Positions 1 through 12,458 of a stretch of DNA of 64,000 nt are shown one piece after another (positions within the stretch are counted from its first letter, which is position 1; each line of letters opens with the position of its first letter). Under the pieces are notes generated by a model. That model made no database searches, was not told where the DNA came from, and saw nothing but the letters and a program-made list of their open reading frames with translations. The stretch is from Nereocystis luetkeana (taxonomy: Eukaryota > Sar > Phaeophyceae > Laminariales > Laminariaceae). A program made the position numbers and the translations under genes. The stretch covers positions 6,209,169 through 6,273,168 of the forward strand of contig JARUPZ010000004.1 of the NCBI GenBank assembly GCA_031213475.1, written 5' to 3'.

Positions 1-250
1 CGCCTTTCGTGCTCACCACTCACGACAGGCTTGATTTTTTTTTCTCTTGTCTTCCGTCCCTTTTTTTACGTTGGTGGTATTGTAGGTGTTTTTGTTGTTC
101 GTCTTGTTTTTGGTGGTGTTGGTCGGTTGGGGTTATTGCTTTTTATATAGGTGGTTGTGGTGGTGGTGGTGGTGCATGATGGTGTCGGTTTTGTTTTTTT
201 GTTGCCCTCCATATTTTGACACCCCCCGTGCTTCCTTTGCTGTTCGCCAG

Positions 251-3200
251 GTGCTGTACGAGCGGTACGAGGCTCAGCCAGAGCTGTCTCGCAGGACCAT
301 GAAGGCGCGGCTGCTCTGGGATGCCATGCTTGAGTCTCAGGTATGTTGGTCGTGTCCATGATTTTTGTGTGTCTTGGTTCTGTTTTTGGTTTTTGTGTCC
401 ATGGCAAGCAATCGACCGCGTGTTTTTTTTTGTTTGGCTCGCGTGTTTCGTGCGGCATTTGGTGTAGTGCTGTGGACTGCAGCTGTACGTATATGCAATG
501 CGCACTTGGTTCCTAACCCTTTTAGAACTCCAGTCCCGTTTTGAGGACAAACCACTCAAATTCCAAGTGATTTGTATCCAATTGTCCCCAAAACGAGACT
601 GCAGTGCTAAAAGGGTTCACGAGTGTTTTCGTTTTGTTATTGCGTGAGATTATTTCGAATACGTCAGCTGTGAGTTCGACCGATGAAGTGGGTGATGCTT
701 AAATTTGTGAGCTGCCTGAGATTGGAGAACAGAAATACGTAAAAGGTGTTTCCTCTCTTTCTCGCCTTTCCGGCTGTTTCCGCCCGTTTCGTCTCCCAAC
801 AACTGCTACCGCAGCAACACCAACAAGCAACAACACCCATATCGACACCAACAGCTCCAACACCAACTCGTCTCCCAACAACTGCTACCACCGCAGCAAA
901 ACCCAACAAGCAACAACACCCATACCGACACCAGCAACACTAACACCACTAACCGCTCCCAACACCACCGCTGAAAACAACGCCAGCAACACTCAACAGC
1001 ATAAAACACGGCCAACACAAATGCTAAAAACAACAACAGCAGCCAACATCATCAACACCAACACTTACCATCACACTTGGTCGCCGTTGCTCATAAACGT
1101 GTTTTGTGCTTTACGATGGGACCTCCCCTTGCAACAACTTCTACAACAACGCCTTCGAAGGTGGAGACCGGAACTCCGTACATGCTCTACAAGGACGCTT
1201 GCAACTTCAAGAGCAACCAGAAGAACCTGGGCACGATCAAGTCCTCCAACCTCTGCACGGAGATCATCGAGTACACCGCTCCAGACGAGGTGTGAACTTA
1301 TACTTTATTATTTTAAAATATGTAACACGTCAGCTTTGAAATATCAAGGATTCCGTCAACACTCCCTTATTTTTTTGCAAGCTGCGTTCGTACATTAAAA
1401 CGTGAAACATTAAAAAAAGCAATCAGCTGTGAAGTACGTGTACACAGGTACTACCGGTTTATGTACAGACATACGTACACACACCGATTGTCCAGGACAT
1501 TCGTTCACTGCGTGGACATTACGTAAATTGTTGTACCACTCACCCACGTATACACAGGCATTGATTAAAAAAAGCGAAGCACCCACCCGCGTATACCCTT
1601 GATGGAATCATGTAAAACCCGCCGTGTTGTGCGCAACACACGCACACGAACGAACAAACAAAACGCAAAAACACACAAACACGCACCCTCGCGGGTGATG
1701 GCAGGCCTATTGATAGGGTCTACTGCTGTAGGAGCATTTTTTTATTGAAGAGCATCCACTGCAGATCGCGATCTGTCCTGTGTGTGGAATTATTTCTTAC
1801 ATTCGTCTTCTTTCTCGTCCTCTCTATCTCTCTCTCTCTCTTCCTCCCTCAGGTGGCGGTGTGCAACCTGGCGAGCATCAACCTCTCGGCCCTGGTCATC
1901 CCGCCCCCACTCCCCTCACCGTCCGCGGGCGCGGCGGCACCAGGGGCAGGGGTGGGGGCGGGCGGGGCTAAGGCGACGTACGACTTCGAGAAGCTGCAGC
2001 ACATCGCGGAGGTGGTGACCCGCAACCTCAACCAGGTTATTGACGTCAACTACTATCCTATCCCGGAGGCACGAAACTCGAACATGCGTCACCGCCCCAT
2101 TGGAATCGGAGTGCAGGTGAGGGAGAAGGGGAGGGCGGAGGGGGATGGGACGGGGGGGGATGGGGCTTTTTGCGATGGCGTCGAGTTCATTCGCATGGTT
2201 TTTGCTTTTTTTGTTGGTTGCTTTCGCTCTTGTTTTTGTGTTTTTTTGCTCATTTTCGCTTTTTTGCTCATTTTCGCTTTTTTGTCCGTCGTGTGTTTTT
2301 TTGTTCTTGTTTTTCTGTTTCGGGTCGCTTTTTGGTTTGTTGTACTTTTCGTTCGTTTTTTTTTTTATTTGGTTGTTTTCTTTGGTCACTTTCGTTCGCT
2401 CGTGTTCTTTTGGTACACTTGTTCACTCTGTGTTTTTTGCGTTCGTTCGGGTTTGTTTTTCGTTTCTTGCTTTTGTTTTGTGCCACTGTTTTTGCTCCTT
2501 CTCGCTCTTGATTATTAGTAGTAGCTCAAGTTATCTTGGCATTTGTTTGTTTTTTGCTTTCGTTCCAATTTTTTGTTTTTTGTTTTCCGCCATTTTTCTT
2601 GCCGGCTGTCGTTTTGGCTCGTCGTCCTTCTTGTGTATGAAAAAAAACAGGGGCTCGCGGACGCGTTCATCAAGATGCGACTGCCTTTCGAGTCGGACGA
2701 GGCCGCCAAGCTGAACCGCGATATCTTCGAGACCATCTACTTCGGGGCCGTTAACGCCTCCGTAGAGGTGACAAAACACAACAACAAAAAACGCGCCGAG
2801 GGGGGGGGGGGGGGGCTCACCGCTCGCCTCTTTAATATCAACACAGTACCCTGGTCCTCGATATTGATTATTGTTTCGGGAGCAGGGGTGGATGAATTTG
2901 ATTCATTGATGACTCGAGCTACGTATCATAGTGCAGATTCGTTATTTTTGCCGAAAGAGGGACACTTTATGTACGATTTTCGACGAAATCGTCAATCTCA
3001 ACAGCTGTTTTTTTTAATTTATTTTATACACACCAGGCATATACAACATGCTTGAGCAGTCGCGCTTCCCTGATTTTTTTTTTTGAAAGAAATAAACCTT
3101 TTCCGCCGATTTTTTTTTCCCCCCACAGAAGGATGTTGCCCCGCTCATGATAAATAATTTCCAACGAAAAAAATGCTGTTATTAACCCCCCTCCGCTTTT

Positions 3201-6200
3201 TTGTTTTCACCATGAAAAGTCATCGGGGCGTGTGTCTGTCGTGTCGCACCGTGGGATTTCTTATTCGTCTACAGCGGTACGTGCCCACCCGGCGCAGAAA
3301 TTGAGAGGTAGAATGGCCTACATTACGCGTGCGTTTTTTTTCTGTTCTTGCTTCCGCCGTTGTTGCTCCCAAACATCTTGAAAGTGTTGAAATGTCACTT
3401 GTGATTGCCATCTACTAAACCTCGCCATCTCTCTCCCCTTTTCAAAACGTGTTGAAATGTCACTTGTGATTCCCATCTACTAAACCTCGCCATCTCTCTC
3501 CCCTTTTCACAACGTCTCGAACGTGTTGAAATGTCGCTTGTGATTGCTATCTATTAAAACTAAACCTCGTCATCTCTCTCCCCTTTTCACAACGTCTTGG
3601 ACGTGTTGAAATGTCGCTTGTGATTGCCATCTATTAATAGTAAACCTCGCCATCTCTCTCTCCCCTTTTCTCCTTCCCGCCTGTTCTTTTCTGTTTTTGT
3701 TTCCCCCCCCCATCTATTCCTCTCCGTCTGTCTTGTCGGTTGTCGTGCGTCCTTTCTTGTTCTTTTTTTTTTTTCGCTCGCCTCTCTTTTTTTTATTTTC
3801 GTGCTTGGATTTTTGTCGCTCTTTTTTTTTTTTTTTTTTCGTGCTTGGATTTTTCCCGTTCTATATACTGGTACATATCACATGAAATTTCACGAACAAA
3901 AAAACGCGAAAATAAAATAACATCACACAAAAAAATGTATATATATCATTTAAAAAAAAAAAACATTTAAAAAAAAAAAAAAAACGCACACAATAGCTCG
4001 CGCGAGAGCTTGGACGCTACGAGACGTACGCCGGGTCTCCGGCGTCGGAAGGTCTCCTCCAGTTCGACCTCTGGGGGGTCAAGCCGACCGACAGGCACGA
4101 CTGGGCGGGCCTGAAGGCGAGGATGGCGGAGCACGGCCTGAGGAACTCCCTCCTCGTGGCACCCATGCCCACCGCCTCGACCGCGCAGATTTTGGGCAAC
4201 AACGAGAGCGTTGAACCCTTCACCAGGTGTGTGTGTGGGGGGGGGGTGACGGGGGTAGTGTTGGTTCTTGCTGGTGGTGTGGTGGTGGTAAGGGGTGGAG
4301 AGAGGGGGGGGGGGGTAGATGGTGTTGTAGTGGTCTTGCCGGTGGTGATATTGGTTGGGGGTGGCGGTGTTAGGGGGGTTGGGGGGGGGGGGGGGGGGGC
4401 ATGATGCCGGTGTGGTCTTGCTGGTGTTGGTGTGACGGTGGTGATGTTACTGGTTGGGGGTGGAAGGCGGGGGGGGGGGGGCTGATGTCGTTGTAGAGGT
4501 GTTGTGTCTGGTGGTGGTGTCCGGTTGTCGATGTAGCATTCAGTGTTCGTGGTCGTGTTGACGTCGTTGTTGTTGTTTTTCTTGGTGGTTGTGTTTTTGC
4601 TATGGTTGGCGATGTTGGTGGTGCTGTTGCAGCTGCCGGAATTTAGTTTTTGTTGCCGTTGTTAGCCCTGGCTCGAGTTTTTTGTTTCCTTCCTGGGATG
4701 GAGGGAGTGCCGATATATTGGGAGGGGGAGGGGGGGGGTATGTGCCGTTCCTTATCCCCTCTTCTCGAACACAATTTCATCGTTTTGTTGTTCTTTTTCT
4801 TCTTACCAGGTATTTCGTTTTCCCCCGTCCTTCTGTTGTGTGTCCGCCTGCCGCTCGTGCTCTCTTGCTGCTGCCGTCTCGTCGCCTGGTGGTGTGGCAC
4901 CGATAGCAACATGTACAACCGTCGCGTGCTGGCCGGGGAGTTCACGGTGGTCAACAAGTACCTCCTGAGGTGACAAAATCATCCTTCGACTAAGGCGCTT
5001 GCGAAGGATTCGGTTGGGTGGGGATTTTTTTGTAGTCTGTTTTCTAACGCTATGGCCGGAAGGGTAAGGAGCGTTTCGACGTTAATAAGAAGACGAAGCG
5101 GTCCTATATATTTCCGCCCAGAGTGGTGGATCCTAGCCTCCCACACACGGGACAGATCACGATCTATCTAGATCATCTACCACTCTGACCGGAAAAATAA
5201 GTAGTGTTTAGACACTAATAAGAACACCAAACGGTCCTTATATTTCCGTCCAGAATGGTGGGCCCTAACTTCCCTCACACGGGACAGATCACGATCTATC
5301 TATTTGTAGATCATCTACCATGATGGCTGTACAAATAAGGAGTGTTTGGATGTCAATATCAAGACCAAGCGGTCCTTGCATTACCGCCGAGAGTGGTGGA
5401 TCCTAACCTCCCACACACGGGACAGATGACGATCTATCTAGATCATCTACCACTCTGACCGGAAAAATAAGGAGTGTGGAGACACTCGTAAGAAGACCAA
5501 ACGACCCTTATATTTCCGGCCAGAGTGGTGGATTATCCCTAAGGATATTGAAGAGTGTACTTCAGCGGACCCCACAAGGTGTCGACACTTTTTTAGGACC
5601 GCAGTCTTGTTTTGGGGACAACCCATTCATATCTCAAGTGGTTTGTCCCAAAAACGGGACTGCGGTCCCGCAAGGGTAAACTAATGGTGTGCTACAGTGT
5701 CTCCACAATGAGGATTTGTTTGCCCCCACGTTGTGCGAGGGGGGGAGGGAGCCGGGGGGGGGGGGTCCCGACCAACTTGGCAGTTTCAACAAGGTGATGG
5801 CGGATGACCATCGCACAAAAGTGCAAAACCCCTACCAGGTACGTGTATACACCGCAACACTGCTCTAGCCTCTCGCTTGACCGACACTAACTTTTTTAAG
5901 TTTGGTTCGTCTGTTGGTGTGGGGGGTGGTCGTGTTGGTGGTGGTGTTGGGCAGGGACCTGACCGAGCGCGGGCTGTGGACGCCGGAGGTCCGGAACCAG
6001 ATCATCGCGGACCAGGGGTCGGTGCAGAACGTGCGCCAGATCCCGCAGGAACTGAAGGACCTCTACAAGACGGTGTGGGAGATCAAGCAGAAGTTCATCC
6101 TCAACCAGGTACGCACGCTCGCACGCTTCCTTCGTCCTGGCAGCCGTAGGAGCGAGGACCGTTTTCGCGCGGCCGTGGCCGTGGCCGTCGTATGAGCGGC

Positions 6201-7320
6201 CGCCGTGGTAGGCTGTAGGCGCAACCGCACGAGTAGGTGGGCAGCCGTAGTAGTAGGCAGTAGCCGCAGAAGTAGTAGGCAGGGAGCGAAGCCGCTTTTC
6301 ACACCGCTCACGAAAGCGATTGAAGGGCTGATTTTTAGTTTTCGTGTTGGAATCGCCGGTGTTTTACAGCAGAGTTCGAGGTGTACTCGTACGCGGAAGC
6401 AGCGGCGGCGAAGTATCCACACTCGATGAGAAGGAGGCCCGTGGTTTTGCTCACGCGCGGTCGGTGTTACGCCACCACCAGGAGCAGTGCAGCAGCAGCA
6501 GCTGTGATATTAATCTCGAACCAGTCCGTCACGTGGGCAGGAAGCGCAGCCGACGTAGCGCCGTTTGCAGCAGACGCCGCCGGAGGTGCAGTTGACGCTG
6601 CTGACGTTGTCAAGCTGTTTTCTTCGCGAAGATAGGTTTGAGAGTGACGCGCGCGACTGATGACGAGGGTGTACAGCTTTTTTTCGCAGTAGAATGCGTT
6701 CATATCTGTCATTTGACGCGCATTCAGCTCATACATACAAGCGGCGGCGGACGACGCTGACGACCAGGCGGCCGACTGGGGGGGCGTGCGTCTGCTACGT
6801 AGTCGCAGTCGATGAACGTCCGTCCACATGGCGGAAGGTTCGCTTCGGCCGTATGGTTGTCCCCGATGCACCTGACCTGCCATTTGTGAATATATTCGCT
6901 CTTACAAATAGTTTAACGCGCATTCCGCTCATACAGTCAACGCGCATTCCGCTCACACAATCAACGCGCATTCCGCTCGTACAACCAACGCGCATTCCGC
7001 TCATGCAATCAACGCGCATTCCGCTCATACGCTATATATGTTATATTTATATATCCCAGGCGGCCGACCGGGGGGCGTACATCTGCCAGTCGCAGTCGAT
7101 GAACGTCCACATGGCGGAAGCGTCCTTCGGCAAGCTGTCCTCGATGCACTTCTACGCGTGGAAGAAGGGCCTGAAGACCGGCATGTACTACCTCCGCACC
7201 CGCCCCAAGGCCGACGCCATCCAGTTCACCGTCGACCAGAGCTCGCTCAAGGTCTCCCGAGAAGAAAAGGCTGCGCCCGAGGTGGAGGAGGAGCCGGAGT
7301 GCTTGTCTTGCGGAGCGTAA
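251..7320 (+). CDS. RNR1: Ribonucleoside-diphosphate reductase large subunit (class I, R1), 5'-partial
   Basis: This subunit reduces ribonucleotides to deoxyribonucleotides for DNA synthesis, together with the radical-bearing small subunit. Eight exons are visible: 251-340, 1161-1289, 1853-2116, 2651-2767, 3997-4226, 4907-4969, 5955-6108 and 7060-7320 (stop TAA). All junctions are GT-AG and in phase, giving 435 residues, roughly the last 55% of a normal R1. Exon 2 carries the thiyl-radical motif NLCTEI; exon 3 carries the redox Cys in VAVCNLASI; exon 5 has [16 protein letters not shown]; exon 8 has the Tyr pair in GMYYLRTRP and ends in CLSCGA, the C-terminal Cys pair reloaded by thioredoxin or glutaredoxin. 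The ATP cone and first part of the barrel lie left of the window. Exon 3 holds an Ala/Pro/Gly-rich insertion of about 26 residues after NLSALV. Introns contain hairpin arrays, tandem repeats and a decayed copy of exon 8. Assignment is secure. Confidence 0.97.
514..617. mobile_element. MITE family 2, exemplar (~100 bp)
   Basis: Inverted ends AACCCTTTTAGAACTCCAGT / CTGCAGTGCTAAAAGGGTT, then CCCGTTTTGAGGACAA / TTGTCCCCAAAACGAGAC. The unpaired core is ~20-35 bases. Non-coding hairpin transposon, in the first visible ribonucleotide reductase intron. Confidence 0.85.
3375..3665 (+). repeat. ~75-bp tandem repeat, four copies
   Basis: Units share GTGTTGAAATGTCACTTGTG, ACTAAACCTCGCCATCTCTC and CCCCTTTTCACAACGTC; in ribonucleotide reductase intron 4. 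Confidence 0.9.
5040..5535 (+). repeat. Array of four ~140-bp units, each holding a ~75-bp hairpin element
   Basis: Units near 5045, 5185, 5320 and 5455 in ribonucleotide reductase intron 6. Each has inverted ends of the type CCACTCTGACCGGAAA / TTTCCGGCCAGAGTGG around ATAAGGAGTGTTT and CCAAACGGTCCTTATA. Spacers contain ACAGATCACGATCTATCTAG and GATCATCTACCA. A single related hairpin is at 32225-32312. Confidence 0.8.
5586..5681. mobile_element. MITE family 2 copy
   Basis: Contains GGACCGCAGTCTTGTTTTGG and AAAACGGGACTGCGGTCC; outer ends decayed. Confidence 0.75.
6764..6870 (+). pseudogene. Decayed duplicate of the 5' part of ribonucleotide reductase exon 8
   Basis: About 100 bases including the AG acceptor match the start of the true last exon (7060-7150), e.g. 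GCGGCCGAC and CAGTCGATGAACGTCC. Small insertions break the frame, so it is not an alternative exon. It lies about 300 bp upstream in the same intron, next to a seed copy of the 23-bp repeat that also precedes the real exon. Confidence 0.85.
6911..7031 (+). repeat. Tandem repeat, ~23-bp unit, before the last ribonucleotide reductase exon
   Basis: Five to six head-to-tail copies of a unit with core ACGCGCATTCCGCTCATAC; a single related copy is at 6715-6740, before the pseudo-exon. Confidence 0.9.
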
Positions 7321-7839
7321 TAAGCCCTGTCGCTGTTGGCGTTGTAGCCTATGGCGCTGCAGCGTTAGCGTGAAAAGTTTTTTTTTTTTTTTTGTAAAGA
7401 AAAAAAAAAGTTTTTTCTACGGCTTGTTTTTTGTGTGCGTGTGGGTGTTGGGAGAAAGGGGCGGGCGGGTGTTGGGGGGAAGGAGGCGCTACGCTTCCTA
7501 GGATAACGTTGGCCAGTGGTCGCTCAACGTCTCTTGGCGAGACAGGGAAGGAGGCTGCGCCGCCGCGAGCGGGGGGGGGCGGGGTTGAGGAGGAGCCGGA
7601 GGGCTGTTATCGTGTGGAACGGTTTTCCTCCCCGAGTTTTTTTTTTGTCTTTGAAATTGCTTTTTGCTGTGCCAAGAGACAGTTTTGAAAGTATTGGGCA
7701 CCAGCACCAAGTCTATGAACGACCGACCAGGCGTTCTCACGCTCTTCTGTCTGCTTTGCCGATTTTTCGCTGGTGATTAGCGGTGATGATAATCACTGTG
7801 TCACTGCCATATACGGTGTGTCAGCAATGATCCTTGTTA

Positions 7840-8135
7840 TCAACGCCGATTCTCACTGTTGATTCTCGCCGATGAATCTCAGTGCTGATTCTCGCTGATG
7901 AATATCGATGCTGATTCTGGGTGACGAATCTCGAGTGCTGATTCGCAAATCGCTGATTCGCGACCGATTTTCACTGCTGTTGATTCTCGCTGACGAATCT
8001 CGAATGCTGATTTTCGCAAGAACGCTGATTTTTTGCAACGAACGCTGGTGATTCTCCGCTGATTATTCTCGACTGCTGTAATTTTCGATGCTGTTTGTCA
8101 TTGATGACTCTCGACCATGATAGGTCGATACTGAT
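7840..8135 (+). repeat. Degenerate short tandem repeats (GCTGATTCTCGCTGATGAATC type)
   Basis: Around a dozen loose copies of a ~20-25 bp unit downstream of ribonucleotide reductase. Confidence 0.8.
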
Positions 8136-9479
8136 GTTGAACGCTGATTCTCACACGATGGTCGCCCCTCGTGCCTGGCAAAGAAGTTACCCACGCCGAC
8201 TCGAGTTAGTTTTATCTTCCCCTCGCTGTCTTTGTTCGGTTGTTGCGATGACGTCAACGATGGGGGACATTTTTTTTTTTTTTTGTAGAGGTATGATTTT
8301 CATTTCCATTTCGATTTTTATTTTATTTTGGCATTTTGGCACGCAGTGTGTGTAGTGAATGTGCACGAGGTATATTTTAGTTTCTTGAGGGTTCGTTATT
8401 TTAGATCATTACTGTATTGGGGTGGGGTGTAAATACTTGCCTTGTGATACGGTCTACGATGCGACATGTGACCAGGAGTAGGATTCGTGCCACTGTCGGA
8501 CGTAACGACTCACGGACCTGTTTGGTTTTTGCGGATGTCAAGATCGGCACAAAAGGCGTTTTGGCGGGTGGGAGGGGGGGGGGGGGGGGGGGGGGTCGGG
8601 GAAAAAAATAGCGGCAGCAAGGGGGCAAGGAGTAGTCCGGTCGGTGACAGGCAAAAAATAAATGCTACTCGTACGTATCGGTAGGAAACCGTTAGTTTCG
8701 GAGCGCGTCAATACCTTTCGTACTACACTAGACCTAGTGCAGGGGTCGGTGAGTCAAGAGTTCAAGGTGCATGTGGTGACGTGGGCTCGACCTTAGATAT
8801 TATAGTTTTAGTGTAGGGGTCGCTCGGATCGAAAGAGGTCAGGGTTCATTTGGCGACGGAGGTCTCAACGTTTCGTGTTGCATGCGCTGTGCTTGCTACG
8901 TGAGCACCTACGAAGTAACGTTGCGGTGGATTTTTCGCCGCGTGTTTCTGCGACATTTTTTGCCCGCCCTGTGCGTTAGGGAGCCAAAGGCGCGCCCTGT
9001 TCCTCCTGTGCGGCAGCATTTTCTTCTGCTGTGCCGTTATTGTCGCGTGATTTCTCTTTTTTTTCACCTTTTTTTTTGTCACGCCGGGCCGGGGCGGGCG
9101 GGGGGAAGGGATTTTACGTGTTTAGGCTAAGACACACGGGCGAGACGTTGTTTCATGTTTGAAAAGGCTGTATGATATCGTTCGTACGTACGTTCAAAAA
9201 AGGTTTTTCGTGTTGTTGATGTTTAAGTCTAAGAAGATGCTTTCGACGCGGTCGCTGTGCACTATAATGTAATACGTTGTTTTTGCACCATACTAAGGGC
9301 GATGCGAAATCCCCATCATTGGACGTACTGCATCGGATGCTGAGGGGAGAAAGTTTCAAATACGAAACACGTATTATACGTACGTACGAGTATATATTGT
9401 AATGTGTCCGTTCAGCTTGGAAAAAACAAACATGAAACGTTACGCTTTTCGCGAGTTAATTGACGGCATTTATATACAG

Positions 9480-9785
9480 GGGAAACCCGCCGCAGAAAAA
9501 CCAGCCGGGTAATCGACCGACCTTTTCCCCCCATGGCCCAGTATAGGTAACACCCTTAATTAACGTTTTTGACATCGTTGAGAGAACGGGTCCGATTTTT
9601 TTTCTTCGAACGTTTCTTTCCATAGAAACGCTTGCGCGTGCGTCCCTGAAAAATAAGTCTCACTGCTTCCCCAGAACGCCGTTATACGTCCTAAAAACCC
9701 CGCCGTTCAGAGGGGGGGGAAATGTTGCAAGGCTTTTTTACCCTGTGGGCTGGGTAATCGATCGATATTTTCTTACCCATACGTA
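9480..9785 (+). mobile_element. Decayed tRNA-derived element of the same family
   Basis: Shares GGGTAATCGACCGACC, CTTCGAACGTTTCTT, GCGCGTGCGTCCCTGAAAAA and CCCCGCCGTTCAGAGGGGGG. The tRNA part is degenerate. Confidence 0.7.
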
Positions 9786-9884
9786 CCTGGTTTTGTCTCA
9801 GTACGTGACGCCTTTCACGAAACATTGATGTGATGCTGCAGGATCAGTACTAACGTATACCCTTAGTATACCCGGTAACCGGCT

Positions 9885-10193
9885 AATCACCATTCCTCTG
9901 GAAGTGGCTACATCGGAAATTAAGTCAACTCATCGAAGCTGTAATCCATGTGCAAGTCCGCCGCCTCACAAGCGGTTCTTAGTAGGATGCAGCTCACCCT
10001 TCGTGCGACTAGCTGGACACATCACGGCGCTTCGCGCTTGGTGCAAGCGATGTCTCGCCTGGTCGGTGAAAAAACCCGACATGCTCCATCCCGGCTTTAC
10101 AGGGATGCGAGGGCCTATCTATGGTCATACGACTACGGCCATGCATGGGATCGAGTACATCTCTCCTATCGAGTACACCCCCCCCCCTACGGT
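9885..10193 (+). mobile_element. SINE-like poly(C) element, 5'-truncated
   Basis: Matches the 3' ~310 bases of the exemplar at 13237, ending GAGTACA and C9. Confidence 0.85.
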
Positions 10194-10620
10194 TCGAACC
10201 TTTTATGCGTTTTGTTAGGACTTTCCTTGATGAATCAGCCCTTTTTTGTCGCGTCGAGCTGTGCGCAAACAAATAAATGATGCGTTTGGTACCTCTTCCA
10301 CCTCTTTTTTTTTTTTAATACCCCGCCGTTACGTTTGGGTGTTGGGGAATGGATATGATAGTTTCGTATCCCCCCTCCTCTGGTATTTCACATGTCACCC
10401 ACACCCCACCCATGATCCTCCCACCGTCTAGAACTACTTGTTGAAACATATAATACCTGGTGCCTGGTATACTAGCAGCCCGTATCTACGCGTAGCACCT
10501 ATACTACCTGGCGGCATGTACAAGCTCGCGGTTGCCATGGTGGGCACGTCAGTACTGCTGCTGTAGCTGCTGTATCAACATTAATCTACTACCAGGTACT
10601 TGCTAGTATACTACTACAGG

Positions 10621-11225
10621 TATGAGGCTTAGATTGGGTAGTAGGCGATTGGTTGACCTTTTACCAGTAGTAGCCCAACGGGTTAAGACCTTAACAGATG
10701 GCGACGTCGGCAGTACATGGGTTGTTGGTCGTGAGTTTAACTCTCACGTCCACCATGGGAAAAGTGAATTTCCTCATATCGAGAATCTGAAGAATACTAA
10801 TGGATCCCCAGAAATTGGAACCGCGTGCTGGTGTCACGCGTCTCGACCCGTATATCCGGTTCGTTCCAGGGGGGGAGGGTGTTGTGAGGCTTAGATTGGG
10901 TAGGCGATTGGTTAACCTTTTACCAGTAGTAGCCCAACGGATTTAGACCTTAACAGATGGCGACGTCGGCAGTATACATGGGTTGTTGGTCGTGAGTTTA
11001 ACTCTCACGTCCACCATGGGAAAAGTGAATTTCCTCATGTCGAGAATCTGAAAAATACTATTAATAATGGATCCCCAGAAATTGGAACCGCGTGCTGGTG
11101 TCACGCGTCGACCCGTATATATATCCGGTTCGTTCCAGGGGGGGAAGGGTGTTGTGAGGCTTAGATTGGGTAGGTGATTGGTTAACATTTTACCTTTAGC
11201 CCAACGGACTAAGACCTTAACACTA
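10621..11225 (+). repeat. ~265-bp tandem repeat, 2.3 copies, with tRNA-like core
   Basis: Copies start at 10621, 10883 and 11156 with GTGAGGCTTAGATTGGGTAG (or a close match). Inside are TAGCCCAACGGGTTAAGACC (box A-like) and a T-arm-like hairpin CGTGAG-TTTAACT-CTCACG. The third copy stops after ~70 bases. No acceptor stem can be built. Confidence 0.75.
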
Positions 11226-11904
11226 CATACGCTGTATATGAGGTCGATGTCCGAATCTCGCAACGAACAGATTTTTCTTACTATGCAAACATTAGATACC
11301 TCGTACCGTATACGAAGACCACACTCTGTCCTTGAGTATAGGGATCGTTTGTAAATTTTTAGTATTGAGTCCAAACGTACGCTATATTTAGATACGGAGT
11401 GGCGGCAGATAGCGCCTACTATATAGCAGCGTGTGCGCGCACGATTCGACACGTGAGTCGACGAGGGAGGAGGAAGAAAGTTCTGAGCTCATTATTCTCG
11501 CGAAAAAAATGAGGGCGCGTCGTATACCGTACAATATACATGTACCCCAAAAAAAAGCGGCTAAAATAAAAAAATGCCTGACCAACACCTCCCCCTCACC
11601 CCCCCACCGCCGGGCTGTGGGCCGATTTTTTTTTACTTATCGCCATAAAGCTTCCATAGGCACAACTAAGCTGTGGTGCACCGCGCGTTCAGGCATGCAC
11701 AACGAGGTCTATCTGCACGTTTCCAAGCATTGATTTCATCTGAGGTGAGATATTCTCAAACGATTGAAGGAGAGCGTTCGCGGCAATCGTGTTCCACAGA
11801 TATCGCACGACGTTCGTGGGGAAGGGGATGAATGTTAACCATCCCCTTCTCAGCGTATCGTTTGATCTAAGTATGGCTTACCCCCCCCCCCCGGGGTGTA
11901 TACG

Positions 11905-11936
<32 letters not shown>

Positions 11937-11940
<4 letters not shown>

Positions 11941-12458
11941 GGTTGGGTTGGCGTCGGTTGGCGACGACGCTGTAAACACGCCTCTCACCGCGTGTGCTAG
12001 ACAACCAGGCAGGGTAGTACCGTTCTTTTGTTTTTTTTGGCCGTCACCACACCCCTGACGGCCGAGTCAGACCATTTTGTGCGAGATATCACACAAGGGG
12101 GAATGGTCGCATCACGTAGTGTGTATATACATGGTAAGGTACCTACAAGGCAGGTACATAGCATATACAGATTGCTTTTCTGGAAGTAGCCACACCAGAA
12201 AAATAGTCAACTAATTGGCGCTGCCATGCCTATATAAGTAAGAAATTCGCCTCAAAGACGGTGCTTTGTAGGATACAGCTCACCCCTTCATGCGACTCGC
12301 CCAACACCACGCACGGCGCTTCGCACTCGGTGCAAGCAACGCCTGCCTGGTCCGTGAAAACCCGACGTGCTCCGTCCCGGCATTGTAGGGTTGTAGGGAT
12401 GCGAGGGTCTACGGCCATACGACTATGGCCACACGGATGATAATGAGTACCCCCCCCC
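11937..12458 (+). mobile_element. SINE-like poly(C) element, near full length, diverged
   Basis: Begins at GGTTGGGTTGGCGTCGG after a TATATA repeat and ends GAGTAC and C9. The LINE copy is joined directly to its tail. Confidence 0.8.

Larger units (their letters stand above)
7321..9884. other. Spacer after ribonucleotide reductase, no gene seen
   Basis: Apart from the repeats at 7840-8135 and 8695-8870 and the tRNA-derived remnant at 9480, only T, G and A runs and short unsupported frames are present. Confidence 0.6.

Noticed and set aside
1745-2714. Long Phe/Val/Leu-rich plus-strand frames
   Set aside because: They run from a true exon into a T-rich intron; the exon boundaries are fixed by ribonucleotide reductase homology.
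3375-3665. Regular repeats that might suggest a CRISPR array
   Set aside because: Whole units repeat with no unique spacers, inside an intron of a eukaryotic gene.
9948-10280. Recurrent ~70-110 codon frames ([18 protein letters not shown] type) in every SINE-like copy
   Set aside because: They repeat only because the DNA repeats; different copies break the frame at different points and changes show no sparing of the amino acids.
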